Shown: piece after piece, positions 21,512 through 31,801 of the stretch
How the letters are laid out: each line of letters starts with the position of its first letter
How positions within the stretch are numbered: position 1 is the stretch's first letter
NCBI GenBank assembly: GCA_031286065.1
Contig: JAITUZ010000033.1
Location: 35,801-99,800 of the forward strand
Source of the DNA: Candidatus Methanimicrococcus odontotermitis
GTDB taxonomy: Archaea > Halobacteriota > Methanosarcinia > Methanosarcinales > Methanosarcinaceae
Length of the DNA: 64,000 nucleotides
Reading direction: 5' to 3'
Notes under the pieces: generated by a model
What the model was told of the DNA's origin: nothing
Databases searched by the model: none
The model's input: only the letters and a program-made list of their open reading frames with translations
Position numbers and translations under genes: made by a program

Positions 21512-23044
21512 ATGAATCACACGGATAAACGGTACGAACAGGGAAAAGCCCTTCTTTCCGAAGGCAGGAACGATGAAGCGATTACGATTTTAGAATCACT
21601 GACGCGGGATATGCCGAAATTCAAAAAGGCATGGGAAAAACTGTCTTTTGCTTATGTCAGTTCCGGCCGCTTTGAAGATGCCGCCCGCTGTTATGATGAA
21701 ATTTTGATCCGTTATCCGAAAGACGCTTTTGCTCTTTACCAAAAATCCGTTCTTGAAGAAAAAGCCGGACAGCTTGACACGGCGCTGGAGTCGATTGAAA
21801 AAGCCCTCAAATATGAGCCGGAAAACGCGGAATATTTGTATTCTAAAGGTTTTATTCTTTACCGGAAGAAGCGCCTCAATGAAGCCATCGGCTGGTTTGA
21901 CAAAGCGCTGGATATCGATCCGTTTTTCTTCGCGGCGGCCGATTACAAATGTTTATGTTTGATGGCGCTCGGCATTTACGATGAACTGATTTTATCCTGC
22001 CGCGATTATATCGGGCGCTTTGAGGCGTTCGCCGGTCAAGCGCCGCCGATTGATTCCGATCACGGCGGCGATCTTTTCGGCAGAGAGTCCGAAGTGATTG
22101 AAAAAGAAGACATTTGGCGCCTTTACAGTTATTTGTCTTTTTCATACATGAAGCTCGGCGCTTTCCGTCAGGCGGAAGAGATCCTGATCAAAGAGCTTGA
22201 ATTCGATTATGAGAAATCCCGTGTTTACTATTATCTCGGCTTGGTTCAAAACGCGCTTGGTAAATACGAACATGCGGCTTCTTCCTATGAGCGGTCTCTT
22301 GAATCCGAACCCGGCTTCACGGCGGCGCGCGTCAATCTGGGATTGGTTTACGCAAAAGCGGCGGAAACAAAAACCCGGGAAGAGGGAGACGTTTCGGACC
22401 GCGCCGGCAGTTTGCTTCAAAAATCACTTTCCGTATTGGAAGAGGTTCTTAACGCCGACTCTGAAAATTTGAGCGTTCTTTATGAAGCCGGAAAAATCCG
22501 ATTAAAACTCGGCGACATTGAAAAAGCGGAAAAAGCTTTTGAGGACATTCTCCGGCTTGACCCGAGTTTTGTTCAAGTTTATGAATATTTGGCGAAAATA
22601 AAATTCAATGAAGGCGATTATGAAGCCGCGCTTTCCTATTTGTCCGACGCTCAGATCAAGGATCCGTTCAATTATGAAATTATGAATCTGACAGGTGTTA
22701 TTTATTCCAAAAAAGGGGACAACGCATTCGCCCTGAAATGTTTGAAACACGCCGAAATGCTGGATCCGGCATGCCCGAAAGCGCATTACAACAAAGCGCT
22801 GATTTTCATGAAAGAAGAACGTTTTGAAGAAGCGGCGGCCTCTCTGTCTCAAATTTATGAAGCCGGCGCCGAAGAAAACGGCATTTCTTACGCCAAAGTT
22901 TTGAATTTTTACGGGACCGCGCTTCAAAATCTCGACCGGCTCAACGAGGCGCTCGCCGTTTTCAAACAGCTTCATGAGATGACGCCCGATGATGAAAGTG
23001 TCGCGGAAATCGTTTCCGCTTTGAAAAATGAAATGAAAGCGTGA
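21512..23044 (+). CDS. Tetratricopeptide repeat protein
   Basis: Multiple TPR units, e.g. FALYQKSVLEEKAGQLDTALESIEKALKYEPENAEYLYSKGFILYRKKRLNEAIGWFDKALDIDP. Confidence 0.93.
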   Translation: MNHTDKRYEQGKALLSEGRNDEAITILESLTRDMPKFKKAWEKLSFAYVSSGRFEDAARCYDEILIRYPKDAFALYQKSVLEEKAGQLDTALESIEKALKYEPENAEYLYSKGFILYRKKRLNEAIGWFDKALDIDPFFFAAADYKCLCLMALGIYDELILSCRDYIGRFEAFAGQAPPIDSDHGGDLFGRESEVIEKEDIWRLYSYLSFSYMKLGAFRQAEEILIKELEFDYEKSRVYYYLGLVQNALGKYEHAASSYERSLESEPGFTAARVNLGLVYAKAAETKTREEGDVSDRAGSLLQKSLSVLEEVLNADSENLSVLYEAGKIRLKLGDIEKAEKAFEDILRLDPSFVQVYEYLAKIKFNEGDYEAALSYLSDAQIKDPFNYEIMNLTGVIYSKKGDNAFALKCLKHAEMLDPACPKAHYNKALIFMKEERFEEAAASLSQIYEAGAEENGISYAKVLNFYGTALQNLDRLNEALAVFKQLHEMTPDDESVAEIVSALKNEMKA

Positions 23045-23073
23045 TTTGATTTCGTGTCTGTCATACTTGAAAT

Positions 23074-23826
23074 TTAAAACGGTGCTCTTGCATATACATA
23101 TAATAAACTTATGTACGCCGGTAAAAAAACAATCCACGCTATTTGCCGGAGACTGATTCTAATCTTCTTCGAAAATAAACAGCAAACAAAGTAAAAACCG
23201 AAAAATAACAGAGAGATTCCGAAAACGGGAATCTGATCGTTAATTATTTCAAAAACAATTAAAACTGCATAAGAAATAACAGTCAAAAACGCTAAATGGA
23301 ATGTACCCTTGCTTATTTTTTTATTATTTTGAAGTAGAATTTCTTTATCACTTTGAAGTAAAGTTGCATAGGTATAATAGAATAATGTAAACGAAAGTGC
23401 TGAAAGTGTATAAGCAGTAAATGTTACTCGAGGACTGCTTAATGATAACCAAGGTATAGTTTCGATCAAGAAACGGCTCAAAGACAAAAATAGTAAAACA
23501 CAGCACAATGTAAATCCTATGCTGTAAAAAAAATCTTTTATTTTGAAATTATATTTTTTCTTTAAAATAATGTAGATAATGATGCTGAAACCCAAAAGTG
23601 AAACAATGAATAAGAAATTGAATATGTTTAATTCTTCTGTCAGTCCTATATGAACATCTTCTCTTCTCAGCAATTTTATAAACAGAAACAGAATATCGAA
23701 TGTCTTTTCAAATGGATATAATATTATCCATATGAATGACATAACACAACATTCAATAAAGGGAACTGCGATTTGTTTTAGTATTTGAGTCATAACATTT
23801 TCTATTTTTATCTCGTTAAGATTCAT
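23074..23826 (-). CDS. Polytopic membrane protein of the 'FIECC' paralog family (copy 1)
   Basis: VPFIECCVMSFIWIILYPFEKTFD...KKYNFKIKDFFYSIGFTLCC...RISLRQIAWIVFL; homologous to 25013..25756. Confidence 0.8.
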   Translation of the reverse strand: MNLNEIKIENVMTQILKQIAVPFIECCVMSFIWIILYPFEKTFDILFLFIKLLRREDVHIGLTEELNIFNFLFIVSLLGFSIIIYIILKKKYNFKIKDFFYSIGFTLCCVLLFLSLSRFLIETIPWLSLSSPRVTFTAYTLSALSFTLFYYTYATLLQSDKEILLQNNKKISKGTFHLAFLTVISYAVLIVFEIINDQIPVFGISLLFFGFYFVCCLFSKKIRISLRQIAWIVFLPAYISLLYVYARAPF

Positions 23827-23998
23827 AGTAAACTCCGTAATCGCTGCTGATATAATCCACGTTGGACTGATAACCGGTCATGTTCGCCCTCATTGTTAAA
23901 ATGTCGCTGTTTATCACGTATGAATATTTCATATAAACGGTGCTGATGTTATAATGAGATAAAGGAGTACAGGAAACATCGACAAAAACAAACTCCAT
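23816..23998 (-). pseudogene. Orphan C-terminal tail module of the surface protein family
   Basis: ...MKYSYVINSDILTMRANMTGYQSNVDYISSDYGVYYES, no signal peptide; overlaps the end of the upstream membrane-protein gene. Confidence 0.7.
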
Positions 23999-24594
23999 GA
24001 AACCCCTCGAAGACTGAGTCTGAATTTTTTAAAAATAAAGACACACAATCCGAAAATCAATAGCGGCAACACTCCTCCAATCGGAGGGCGGGAACTTATG
24101 ATTTCCAAAATTGCGGTGATTAAAGAAAAAACCAATACAATAATCATCAAACGCGGAATAGATATGCCGTTTTCTTTTTTTTCATTTTGATATAAGATTG
24201 CATAAGAATAATATACGGACAGAAATGGAAGCATATAAAAAATGAACCATAGGATTTCATTTGTCGCATATTTTATAAAACAGACTTGGACTAAAAAGAC
24301 AACCAAAGTACAACACGATGTAAAACTGATTCCATTCAAAAAAACATTTGTTTTGAAATTATATTTTTTTGACAAGATATAATATAAAATATAATTTAAA
24401 ACAATAATAAAAATAACACAGATGATATATGATAAAACGCTTACCATGTTCCAACTGATGTTTCCGTATCCTAAAAACATCATCCGCAGATATATTATCT
24501 CAGATACAAAATAATGAGAAAAGAATATCAATGGAATGGATAAGATGCAACATTCGATAAAAGAAATTATATTTCGAATGGAGAATATTTGAAT
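23929..24594 (-). CDS. 'FIECC' family membrane protein (copy 2) with degraded start codon
   Basis: Upstream of the predicted Met the frame continues ...AIIQIFSIRNIISFIECCILSIPLIFFSHYFVSE..., matching the family N-terminus, but no in-frame ATG/GTG/TTG was seen. Confidence 0.6.
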   Translation of the reverse strand: MQIFSIRNIISFIECCILSIPLIFFSHYFVSEIIYLRMMFLGYGNISWNMVSVLSYIICVIFIIVLNYILYYILSKKYNFKTNVFLNGISFTSCCTLVVFLVQVCFIKYATNEILWFIFYMLPFLSVYYSYAILYQNEKKENGISIPRLMIIVLVFSLITAILEIISSRPPIGGVLPLLIFGLCVFIFKKFRLSLRGVSWSLFLSMFPVLLYLIITSAPFI

Positions 24595-24653
24595 AATAGC
24601 ATCGTCTCCTTTTCCATTGATATTAAATCATGAATTTTTTCTATATAACCGTT

Positions 24654-24845
24654 TCAGGAAGAGGACTTATAAGCATCATATTGACTGCTGACATAGTCTA
24701 CATTGGATTGATAGCCGGTTATATATGCTCTCATTGTTTCCATATCATCCGGCGTCATGTATGAATAGCTGACAACGCTGCCGTTCTGAACGCCGCGATA
24801 ATATTTTTGGATGTCAACAGTCATCGTTGACCCGTCAGATTTGAA
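24654..24845 (-). pseudogene. Orphan tail-module remnant of the surface protein family
   Basis: Own translation: FKSDGSTMTVDIQKYYRGVQNGSVVSYSYMTPDDMETMRAYITGYQSNVDYVSSQYDAYKSSS*; 5' end frameshifted. Confidence 0.75.
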
Positions 24846-24970
24846 AAGAATATATTAAACAATTTTTAATATAAACACTAATACTTAAATAGTTTTATTA
24901 AAAAGGTGTAAAAATAAATAATAGCAGTAACAGAGAATAACGGTAAAATAAAGAACAGAAACAAAAAATA

Positions 24971-24994
24971 AAAACCGGAGAACTCCGGTTTTTT
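24971..24994 (-). terminator. Hairpin aaaaCCGGAGaaCTCCGGtttttt downstream of FIECC copy 3
   Basis: Perfect inverted repeat flanked by A/T runs. Confidence 0.7.
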
Positions 24995-25012
24995 GATTCA
25001 CATAAACGGCAT

Positions 25013-25756
25013 TTAAAATGGCCTACTTGCATACCCGATGAATACAAGTATGTGTGCTGATATAAAAATAATCCATGCCATTTGCCGAGGACTGATTCTC
25101 ATCTTCTCAAAAGATAAACAACTGACAAAATAAGAGCCGAAAAATAGCAGAGACATCCCAAAAACAGGAACATTCCCGTGAATTATTTCAAAAGTAATTA
25201 AAATTGCATAAGAAATAATTGTCAAAACCGCTAAATATAATGTATCCTTACTGATTTTTTTATCATTTTGAAGTAAAATTGATTTGTCATTTTTAAGTAA
25301 GGTTACGTATGTATAATAAAATAATATAAATGAAAGTGCTGAAAATGTATATGTAGTGAATGTTACTCGAGGAACGTCCAGTAGGAGAATCCAAAGTTTA
25401 GCTTCACCCAATATACGTTCCAAAGAAAGAAATAGTAAAACACAGCAAAATGTAAACCCTATACCGTAAAAAAATTCTTTTATTCTTAAATTATATTTCA
25501 TCTTCACAATAATATATATAATTATACTGAACCCCAGGAATGAAACAATAAATAATGAACCATACACATTCATTTCTTCCAGTAGTCCTATATGAACACT
25601 TTCTCTTCCCAACAATTTTACAAATAGAGACAGGCCATTGATTATCTCTTTAAACGGATATACTACCAGTATCCATATAAATGACATAACACAGCATTCA
25701 ATAAAGGGAACTACAATTTGTTTTAGTTGAATCATAATATTCTGTGGTTGAATCAT
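25013..25756 (-). CDS. 'FIECC' family membrane protein (copy 3)
   Basis: VPFIECCVMSFIWILVVYPFKEIINGLSLFVKLLGRESVHIG...; close paralog of 23074..23826. Confidence 0.8.
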   Translation of the reverse strand: MIQPQNIMIQLKQIVVPFIECCVMSFIWILVVYPFKEIINGLSLFVKLLGRESVHIGLLEEMNVYGSLFIVSFLGFSIIIYIIVKMKYNLRIKEFFYGIGFTFCCVLLFLSLERILGEAKLWILLLDVPRVTFTTYTFSALSFILFYYTYVTLLKNDKSILLQNDKKISKDTLYLAVLTIISYAILITFEIIHGNVPVFGMSLLFFGSYFVSCLSFEKMRISPRQMAWIIFISAHILVFIGYASRPF

Positions 25757-25845
25757 ATCATTCTCCTAGACACAAATAAAAATACAATTATAGAAAATTA
25801 GAGAAAATGACATCCATTAAGCAAGATATCATTTCCTATTTTAAT

Positions 25846-26124
25846 TCAAGATTCGTAGTAAACCCCATAGTCACTGCTGATATAATCCGCGTTGGATTGA
25901 TAACCGGTCATATTCGCTCTCATCGTTGATATTTCTGTGTTTATCACGTATGAATAAGTGAAAGCGCCGTTGAGAACATCATCATTATCACTCTCGGCTA
26001 ATTTATATATTGACGGAGCAGCGGACGCATTCGCATTTTCGAATCCATCACAGATAAACCAACATATAAATAAACTTAAAATGAGGAAAAATATCCAAGC
26101 TTTTGTTTTGGTCATAAAAGTCAC
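25846..26124 (-). CDS. Mini secreted protein: signal peptide fused to tail module (internal-deletion derivative of the large surface protein)
   Basis: MTKTKAWIFFLILSLFICWFICDGFENANASAAPSIYKLAESDNDDVLNGAFTYSYVINTEISTMRANMTGYQSNADYISSDYGVYYES. Confidence 0.7.
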   Translation of the reverse strand: MTFMTKTKAWIFFLILSLFICWFICDGFENANASAAPSIYKLAESDNDDVLNGAFTYSYVINTEISTMRANMTGYQSNADYISSDYGVYYES

Positions 26125-26178
26125 CTGAAATTTCTTTAATTTAAATGTTTAAACAATCACATGCATCAGCTGTTGTAT

Positions 26179-26895
26179 TTAAAAACTCCAAGAGATTGCT
26201 AATAGAAAATTACACCAGAATAGTATCCATGAAAATACAAACGGATACCAAGCAAATAATCGAAGATTGAATAGATGTGTTTTATATATTAAACAATAAG
26301 CAAAATATAATTCATAAAATAAAAAGAAGACACTTGCATATGGAATTTGATATTTGCTCATTTCAAAAACGGTTAGTGTGGCTAAACAAATCGCTGTTAT
26401 CACCATCAACAAATATGAGATAACTTTTTGGTCTTTTTCTCCATTCGTTTTAATCAAAATCACGTATGAATAATACAGTAAGATGACAGGGAACAGATAA
26501 AAAAGAACTGCTTCTCTAATCATTTCATTAACAGGATTGCCGGAACGACTCAGTACAATACCGCCATCCACAGTACTTATAATTAAATAAACAACCATAA
26601 AACAAGTTGATACAAAGCCGACACCATAAAAAAACACGTTTATTTCAAAATTAAATTTTTTCTTTAGGACTGAGTACAAAATAAAATTGAGAATTGGATT
26701 TAACACACAAACACCTATCATAATTAACATGTAAGACAAATAAGCAGCAGGGGGCGAAGAGAATATATAAGAGAATATAGGCAAAAAAACCAGCCGGAAA
26801 AACATTAATGATGATAGAACACAGCATTCGATGAAAGGCATATTATTTGGCTTGAGTATCAAAGTTATTATTTTTTGAATCATAATAAATTCCAC
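26179..26895 (-). CDS. 'FIECC' family membrane protein (copy 4)
   Basis: NMPFIECCVLSSLMFFRLVFLPIF...KKKFNFEINVFFYGVGFVSTCF... Confidence 0.8.
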   Translation of the reverse strand: MEFIMIQKIITLILKPNNMPFIECCVLSSLMFFRLVFLPIFSYIFSSPPAAYLSYMLIMIGVCVLNPILNFILYSVLKKKFNFEINVFFYGVGFVSTCFMVVYLIISTVDGGIVLSRSGNPVNEMIREAVLFYLFPVILLYYSYVILIKTNGEKDQKVISYLLMVITAICLATLTVFEMSKYQIPYASVFFLFYELYFAYCLIYKTHLFNLRLFAWYPFVFSWILFWCNFLLAISWSF

Positions 26896-26980
26896 CGAAT
26901 AATGTATGTCAAATTCAATAAAAACTACAAGAAAGTGTCATCAACGGAACGATCGATGTCACTTTCAATTTTTAACCCCA

Positions 26981-29326
26981 TTAAGACTCGTAATAAACCC
27001 CGTAGTCACTGCTGATATAATCAACGTTAGACTGATAACCGGTCATATTCGCTCTCAACGTTGAAATCTCATCTATCTCATAGGAATATGTGAAAGCACC
27101 GCTGAGAACATCCTCATGGAATTTTTGAATATAAACAGTCATATCTGAACCATTATGAGTGAAAGAAATATTAAACGTCATATTCTCGTACGCGGGTTTG
27201 CCGTTTACTTGCGTCAGGGGCGGAAAGACTTGATTCCCGTTTTCATCATAGGCATAAAGATTTCCACCGGCAGATGAGTCCGCAAATCTTAAAATTTCAT
27301 TGTTGTTAATATAGATGTGGGCACTATCGCCGGCACCCATTGAAACTCTCAAGTCTGTCAGCCTCAGTTCTTGGACACGGGATCCTGCTGTTTCAAGTTG
27401 AAGTGTCTTATCCTGTTGGTTTAAAAAAGACCCGTCCACATATGTCCATGTCAAAAGTTCATGATTAACCGAATAATCACTGCTGATATAATCCACATTG
27501 GACTGATAACCGGTCATGTTTGCTCTCATTTCTGACATTTCGGTGTTTGTCATATAAGAATAGTTGAAAGTGCCGTTAAGAGCTCCGCGATAATATTTTT
27601 TAATCTTAATGTTCATTTCCGAGCCGTCATGAACAAAAGAGACATCAAATGTCATGTTTTCATATGCAGGTTTGCCGTTTATTTTTGATATGGACCCCAA
27701 TTGATTTCCATTTTCGTTATAAACGTAAAGATTTCCGCCGGCAGACGAATCAACAAATTTTAAAATTTCATTGTCGTTGATGTAAATACGGGCGCTGTCT
27801 CCTGATCCCATTGAAACTCTCAAATCTGTTAAATCAAATTCTTGGACACGGAGACCTTGTTCAGAGAGTTGAATGGTAACATCGTTTTCATTTTCAAAAC
27901 TCGATGTTGTTGACGAAGGCATTATTTGTTGGTATCCTTTTTCCATAAGACCAATCAAATACCCTTGACCGCGATCTATAGTAAAAGCAGTTGCATAATA
28001 AACAGATGAAGATGGAACATAATTTGGATTACTCCGAAGCGCTAATCCGCAATTCCAAGTGTCGTCAGAGTAAGCGTATGAATAACTTGCTAAATCCATA
28101 CTATCTAATTTCGGGTCTCGAATTAAAATACCATCATCAACTTCTTCTGCAAATTGACTGAAATTATGTCCGGTCGTCCAATTTGCTCCAACATAATTAT
28201 TTTCATAAAGGAGATGTGGTTGCTCAAATATAAGCCCGGGAACATAATTTATCATTTGTTCTACAGCATAATTTGTATGTAATGGCATACTTAAATCAGC
28301 CATATAATGGGATGCATAGGACAAATTTATACATTTTTCATCCATTGTACCTGCTAATGATACATTATTATAATAGTTATTAGTCCAATTAGGTGCACCG
28401 CCAAATTGGTTTGTCGGATTATAATAATGTTTATAGTTGTCTTCATAAACATTAATGGAGGGGGCGAAAAAATCGGGTTCAGCCGCATAATCTGAAATAA
28501 TGTCAACATAATATGGATCAAAGCCTGCTTTTTCAGAGGCCCATCCAGACATATCCCCATGCATATTCGGATTTGATGAACCCCAGTTTGAAGTAATGAC
28601 TTCATTTCCTTTTATTGAGGCTTCTTTGAGGATAAGATTTGAAATATCTCCCAGCATTCGGATTTCCTTTTCGGAAATTTCGGAAAGCAAAGCCTCTTTA
28701 TTTTCAACCGTGATAAATAAAACAAGTCCGGTACGCAAATATTTTACAGGATATTTTTCATCGAAAGTTTTCAAAAATGAAATCATTTCATCGGGAGAAG
28801 CGTTTTCACTTTTTGAATTTTGTATCATCTCGATGTACATTTCTTTTGATTCCGGACGCGTCGCAAAAACCCAGTAACCTTCAATGGATCTTAAATCGTC
28901 GTCGATAAACATAATGTTTATATCTTCAGCTTCAGCGTCTACTCCTCGATTTTCAAGCCATGAGCCGAATTGTGAAAAAGATTTAAGGGTGTTGTCAGAG
29001 ACATTAATATTTCCCAATATATCTCGGGAGTAAGCGTCATCAATCGGAATTTTTTCGTATTCGATGAACTCGGGTGTATCTCCTGTTTCATCAACAATCG
29101 GATTACCGTTGGTTGAATTGTATATTGAAGGCGTTGTGTCTTCTTCGGCAGGCTCGTCTTCGAGTGAATTGTATGTTACGGGAACATTCGGATTGTAGTC
29201 TGTTGAGTTGTAGATTGAGACTTCAGTTGTTGAATCATCGCCGGCGCAGACAGATAAACCGGTAATGAGAAACATGCTTAAAACAAGAAAAATTATCAAA
29301 GATTTTGTTTGGATCATATGAATCAC
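26981..29326 (-). CDS. Large secreted protein: Zn-dependent PLC/P1-nuclease-like domain plus two C-terminal beta/tail modules
   Basis: Signal peptide; NMHGDMSGWASEKAGFDPYYVD, NLSYASHYMADLSMPLHTNYAVEQ; two copies of 'TDLRVSMGxGDSAxIYINxNEILxFxDSSAGGNLYxYxENGNQ...MRANMTGYQSNVDYISSDY'. Confidence 0.75.
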   Translation of the reverse strand: MIHMIQTKSLIIFLVLSMFLITGLSVCAGDDSTTEVSIYNSTDYNPNVPVTYNSLEDEPAEEDTTPSIYNSTNGNPIVDETGDTPEFIEYEKIPIDDAYSRDILGNINVSDNTLKSFSQFGSWLENRGVDAEAEDINIMFIDDDLRSIEGYWVFATRPESKEMYIEMIQNSKSENASPDEMISFLKTFDEKYPVKYLRTGLVLFITVENKEALLSEISEKEIRMLGDISNLILKEASIKGNEVITSNWGSSNPNMHGDMSGWASEKAGFDPYYVDIISDYAAEPDFFAPSINVYEDNYKHYYNPTNQFGGAPNWTNNYYNNVSLAGTMDEKCINLSYASHYMADLSMPLHTNYAVEQMINYVPGLIFEQPHLLYENNYVGANWTTGHNFSQFAEEVDDGILIRDPKLDSMDLASYSYAYSDDTWNCGLALRSNPNYVPSSSVYYATAFTIDRGQGYLIGLMEKGYQQIMPSSTTSSFENENDVTIQLSEQGLRVQEFDLTDLRVSMGSGDSARIYINDNEILKFVDSSAGGNLYVYNENGNQLGSISKINGKPAYENMTFDVSFVHDGSEMNIKIKKYYRGALNGTFNYSYMTNTEMSEMRANMTGYQSNVDYISSDYSVNHELLTWTYVDGSFLNQQDKTLQLETAGSRVQELRLTDLRVSMGAGDSAHIYINNNEILRFADSSAGGNLYAYDENGNQVFPPLTQVNGKPAYENMTFNISFTHNGSDMTVYIQKFHEDVLSGAFTYSYEIDEISTLRANMTGYQSNVDYISSDYGVYYES

Positions 29327-29495
29327 CTGAAATTAATTTTGAGCGAATTAAAGATTAATTCAATAAAGAAAAAAATAAAATATAATGATTATTAATTATC
29401 TAATTATATATCTCTTTTGGAAAAGAGTTATGAATAGAATAATTCTTCTTTGGAGTTTCGGGTTTTTTGATATAAATCCGCATTCTTATACAATC

Positions 29496-30797
29496 TCAAT
29501 ACAGACTTTCTTTTCTTCCTTTTTCCAGTTCCCGCTCGACAATTTTCATCGCGCATAAATCACCGCACATGGAGCACGCTTCCGATCCGGAATTGCGCGC
29601 TTCCCGAACGGCGCGGGCATGTTTTGGGTCTATCGCCAAACTGTATTGTTTCTCCCAGTCCAGGTTTTTGCGCGCCAGACCCATGGCGTTGTCACGCTCC
29701 CGCGCTCTTTCCCAAACGCCTTCTTTGACCAAATCTGTTGCGTGCGCAGCGATTTGCGCGACTTGCATTCCGATTTTAATGTCTTGAGCGGTGGGCAGCG
29801 CCAGATGTTCGGACGGGCTGACCATGCACAAAAAGTCTGTTCCGGCGGCGCCTGCAATCGATCCGCCGATGGCCGACGTGATGTGATCAAATCCGGGCGC
29901 GATGTCCGTTACGATCGGGCCGAGCAAATAAAGAGGCGCGTCATGGCAGGTTTCTTTCATGAACTTGACGCTCATTTCTATTTTATTCAGCGGAACATGC
30001 CCCGGTCCTTCCGCAAAAGTTTGAATGAAAGCGGCGCGCGAACGTTTGACCAATTCGCCCAGTACAAGAATCTCTTCAAACATCGGCGCATCAGCCGCAT
30101 CATGAATACAGCCGGGGCGCATGCCGTCGCCGAGACTGAGCGTCAGGTCATATTCCCGGGCGATTTCAAGCAGGTAATCAAACTCGGCGTAAAAGGGATT
30201 TTCAGAATCATTATGGATCATCCACGCAACCGTAAACGAACCGCCGCGGCTGACGATATCGGTGATTCTGCCGGCCTTCATCAGTTTGTCAACGGTGTTT
30301 TTGTTAATGCCGGCGTGGACCGTTATGAAATCAACGCCCTGCTGAGCGTGGCGGCGAACAGCGTTAAACATGTCATCAGCCGTCATTTCAACGACCATCG
30401 GCGCTGTCGCGGCGGCGTCATAAATCGGGACTGTTCCGACGGGAACGTCCACCTCCGCCAAAATTCTTTTTCGAATGGCGTCCAAATCGCCGCCGGTTGA
30501 TAAATCCATGATCGCGCCTGCGCCGTATTTGACGGCGATTTTCGCTTTGCGGACTTCCTCTTCTATATCTTTGTAATCACGGGAAGTGCCGACATTCGCA
30601 TTGATTTTTGTGCGCATGAATTTGCCGATTCCGACCGGCTTTGTATCGCGGCTGATATTTTTCGGAATGGTGACCCAACCTTTTGCGACAAGAGAACAGA
30701 GTTTTTCGGGCTCGATTTTTTCCGCTTCCGCAACGGATTTTATTGTTTCTCCGATCACGCCGTTTTTGCATTCTTTCATAAATGTCGTCTGTGCCAT
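29496..30797 (-). CDS. thiC: Phosphomethylpyrimidine synthase ThiC
   Basis: [70 protein letters not shown] iron-sulfur motif. Confidence 0.97.
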   Translation of the reverse strand: MAQTTFMKECKNGVIGETIKSVAEAEKIEPEKLCSLVAKGWVTIPKNISRDTKPVGIGKFMRTKINANVGTSRDYKDIEEEVRKAKIAVKYGAGAIMDLSTGGDLDAIRKRILAEVDVPVGTVPIYDAAATAPMVVEMTADDMFNAVRRHAQQGVDFITVHAGINKNTVDKLMKAGRITDIVSRGGSFTVAWMIHNDSENPFYAEFDYLLEIAREYDLTLSLGDGMRPGCIHDAADAPMFEEILVLGELVKRSRAAFIQTFAEGPGHVPLNKIEMSVKFMKETCHDAPLYLLGPIVTDIAPGFDHITSAIGGSIAGAAGTDFLCMVSPSEHLALPTAQDIKIGMQVAQIAAHATDLVKEGVWERARERDNAMGLARKNLDWEKQYSLAIDPKHARAVREARNSGSEACSMCGDLCAMKIVERELEKGRKESLY

Positions 30798-31022
30798 AGA
30801 ATTTCATTTACATCATTGGCTTATAAATATTATTTGAAACCGCAGTTGAAACCGCAGAAGGCGGCTGATTGTTTGTCCTCTCCGGCTCGTCAGAATAATT
30901 AAAGCCGGATGTTTGAGGCGACAATAATACTAATGTTTTTGATAAAAAGTATTATATATCTTACATATATTCTGTCATATGCGGCATAAATTCTTGTCAT
31001 ATGTTGAAAGGAATGTGCAAAC

Positions 31023-31220
31023 ATGGTTAAAAATTTGAAAATAAAAGCGGCTCGCGCCTTGATGGACATGACGCAGAAAGATTTGGCGGAAGCCGTCGGC
31101 GTAACGAGGCAGACGATGAACGCGATTGAGATGGGGGACTACAACCCGACGCTCAATTTGTGCGTTTCGATTTGCAAAGTCTTGGGAAAAACACTGGATG
31201 ACTTATTCTGGGAGGAATAA
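31023..31220 (+). CDS. XRE/Cro-type HTH regulator
   Basis: MVKNLKIKAARALMDMTQKDLAEAVGVTRQTMNAIEMGDYNPTLNLCVSICKVLGKTLDDLFWEE. Confidence 0.93.
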   Translation: MVKNLKIKAARALMDMTQKDLAEAVGVTRQTMNAIEMGDYNPTLNLCVSICKVLGKTLDDLFWEE

Positions 31221-31674
31221 AATGATGACAAAGTTGGATTCAAAAAACTATGATGAAAGACAGATGATTGACAGATACAAAATTTCGTTTGAAACGATGC
31301 TGCTGACTTTCGTTTTAATTTTTATCAGCGGCATGATCAATATATTTCACGGTCCGTGGGCCGCCGGTAATACCCAAATGATGATTCTTCTTTCAATACC
31401 GACTTCATACTTTGCGGTTCGGGTTGTCCTGAAAAGAGCATACTTCTCGGTTCGTCAGAAGTCATATGCCGTTTCTCTCATTCTTTTCGGCGCTACCGGT
31501 CTTCTGAATCTCGGCAATTTTGTCCTGGATTTGATGAACGGCGGCTCCATTATTGAAAACGGCGTACTGTCCGAGGATCTTTTCAGCTTTTTCCTCGCGC
31601 TTCCGTTTATTTTGATTCCGGCGGCTTATTTTATTTTAAAACAGACCGATAAGAACAACGCGGAAGACGATTGA
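31221..31674 (+). CDS. Small integral membrane protein co-encoded with the XRE regulator (start MMTKLDSKNYDERQM)
   Basis: Start abuts the XRE stop (GAATAAAATGATGACA); four hydrophobic segments. Confidence 0.8.
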
Positions 31675-31762
31675 GTAGAAAAATAACTGAGAAAAGAACC
31701 GAAAAAAATAACCAAAAAAATAACTGAAAAAAATAATTGAAAAACGGAAAATGAAAAAAGAA

Positions 31763-31784
31763 CAGAACGGATTTTTCCGTTCTG
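31763..31784. terminator. Bidirectional terminator hairpin CAGAACGGAttttTCCGTTCTG between convergent genes
   Basis: Perfect inverted repeat followed by a T-rich run. Confidence 0.75.
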
Positions 31785-31801
31785 CCGCATTTTTTAATTT
31801 T

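Noticed and set aside
22502-23137. 211-aa minus-strand ORF
   Set aside because: Antisense to the TPR gene; Phe-rich shadow composition.
29619-30500. 293-aa plus-strand ORF
   Set aside because: Antisense to thiC, no recognisable features.
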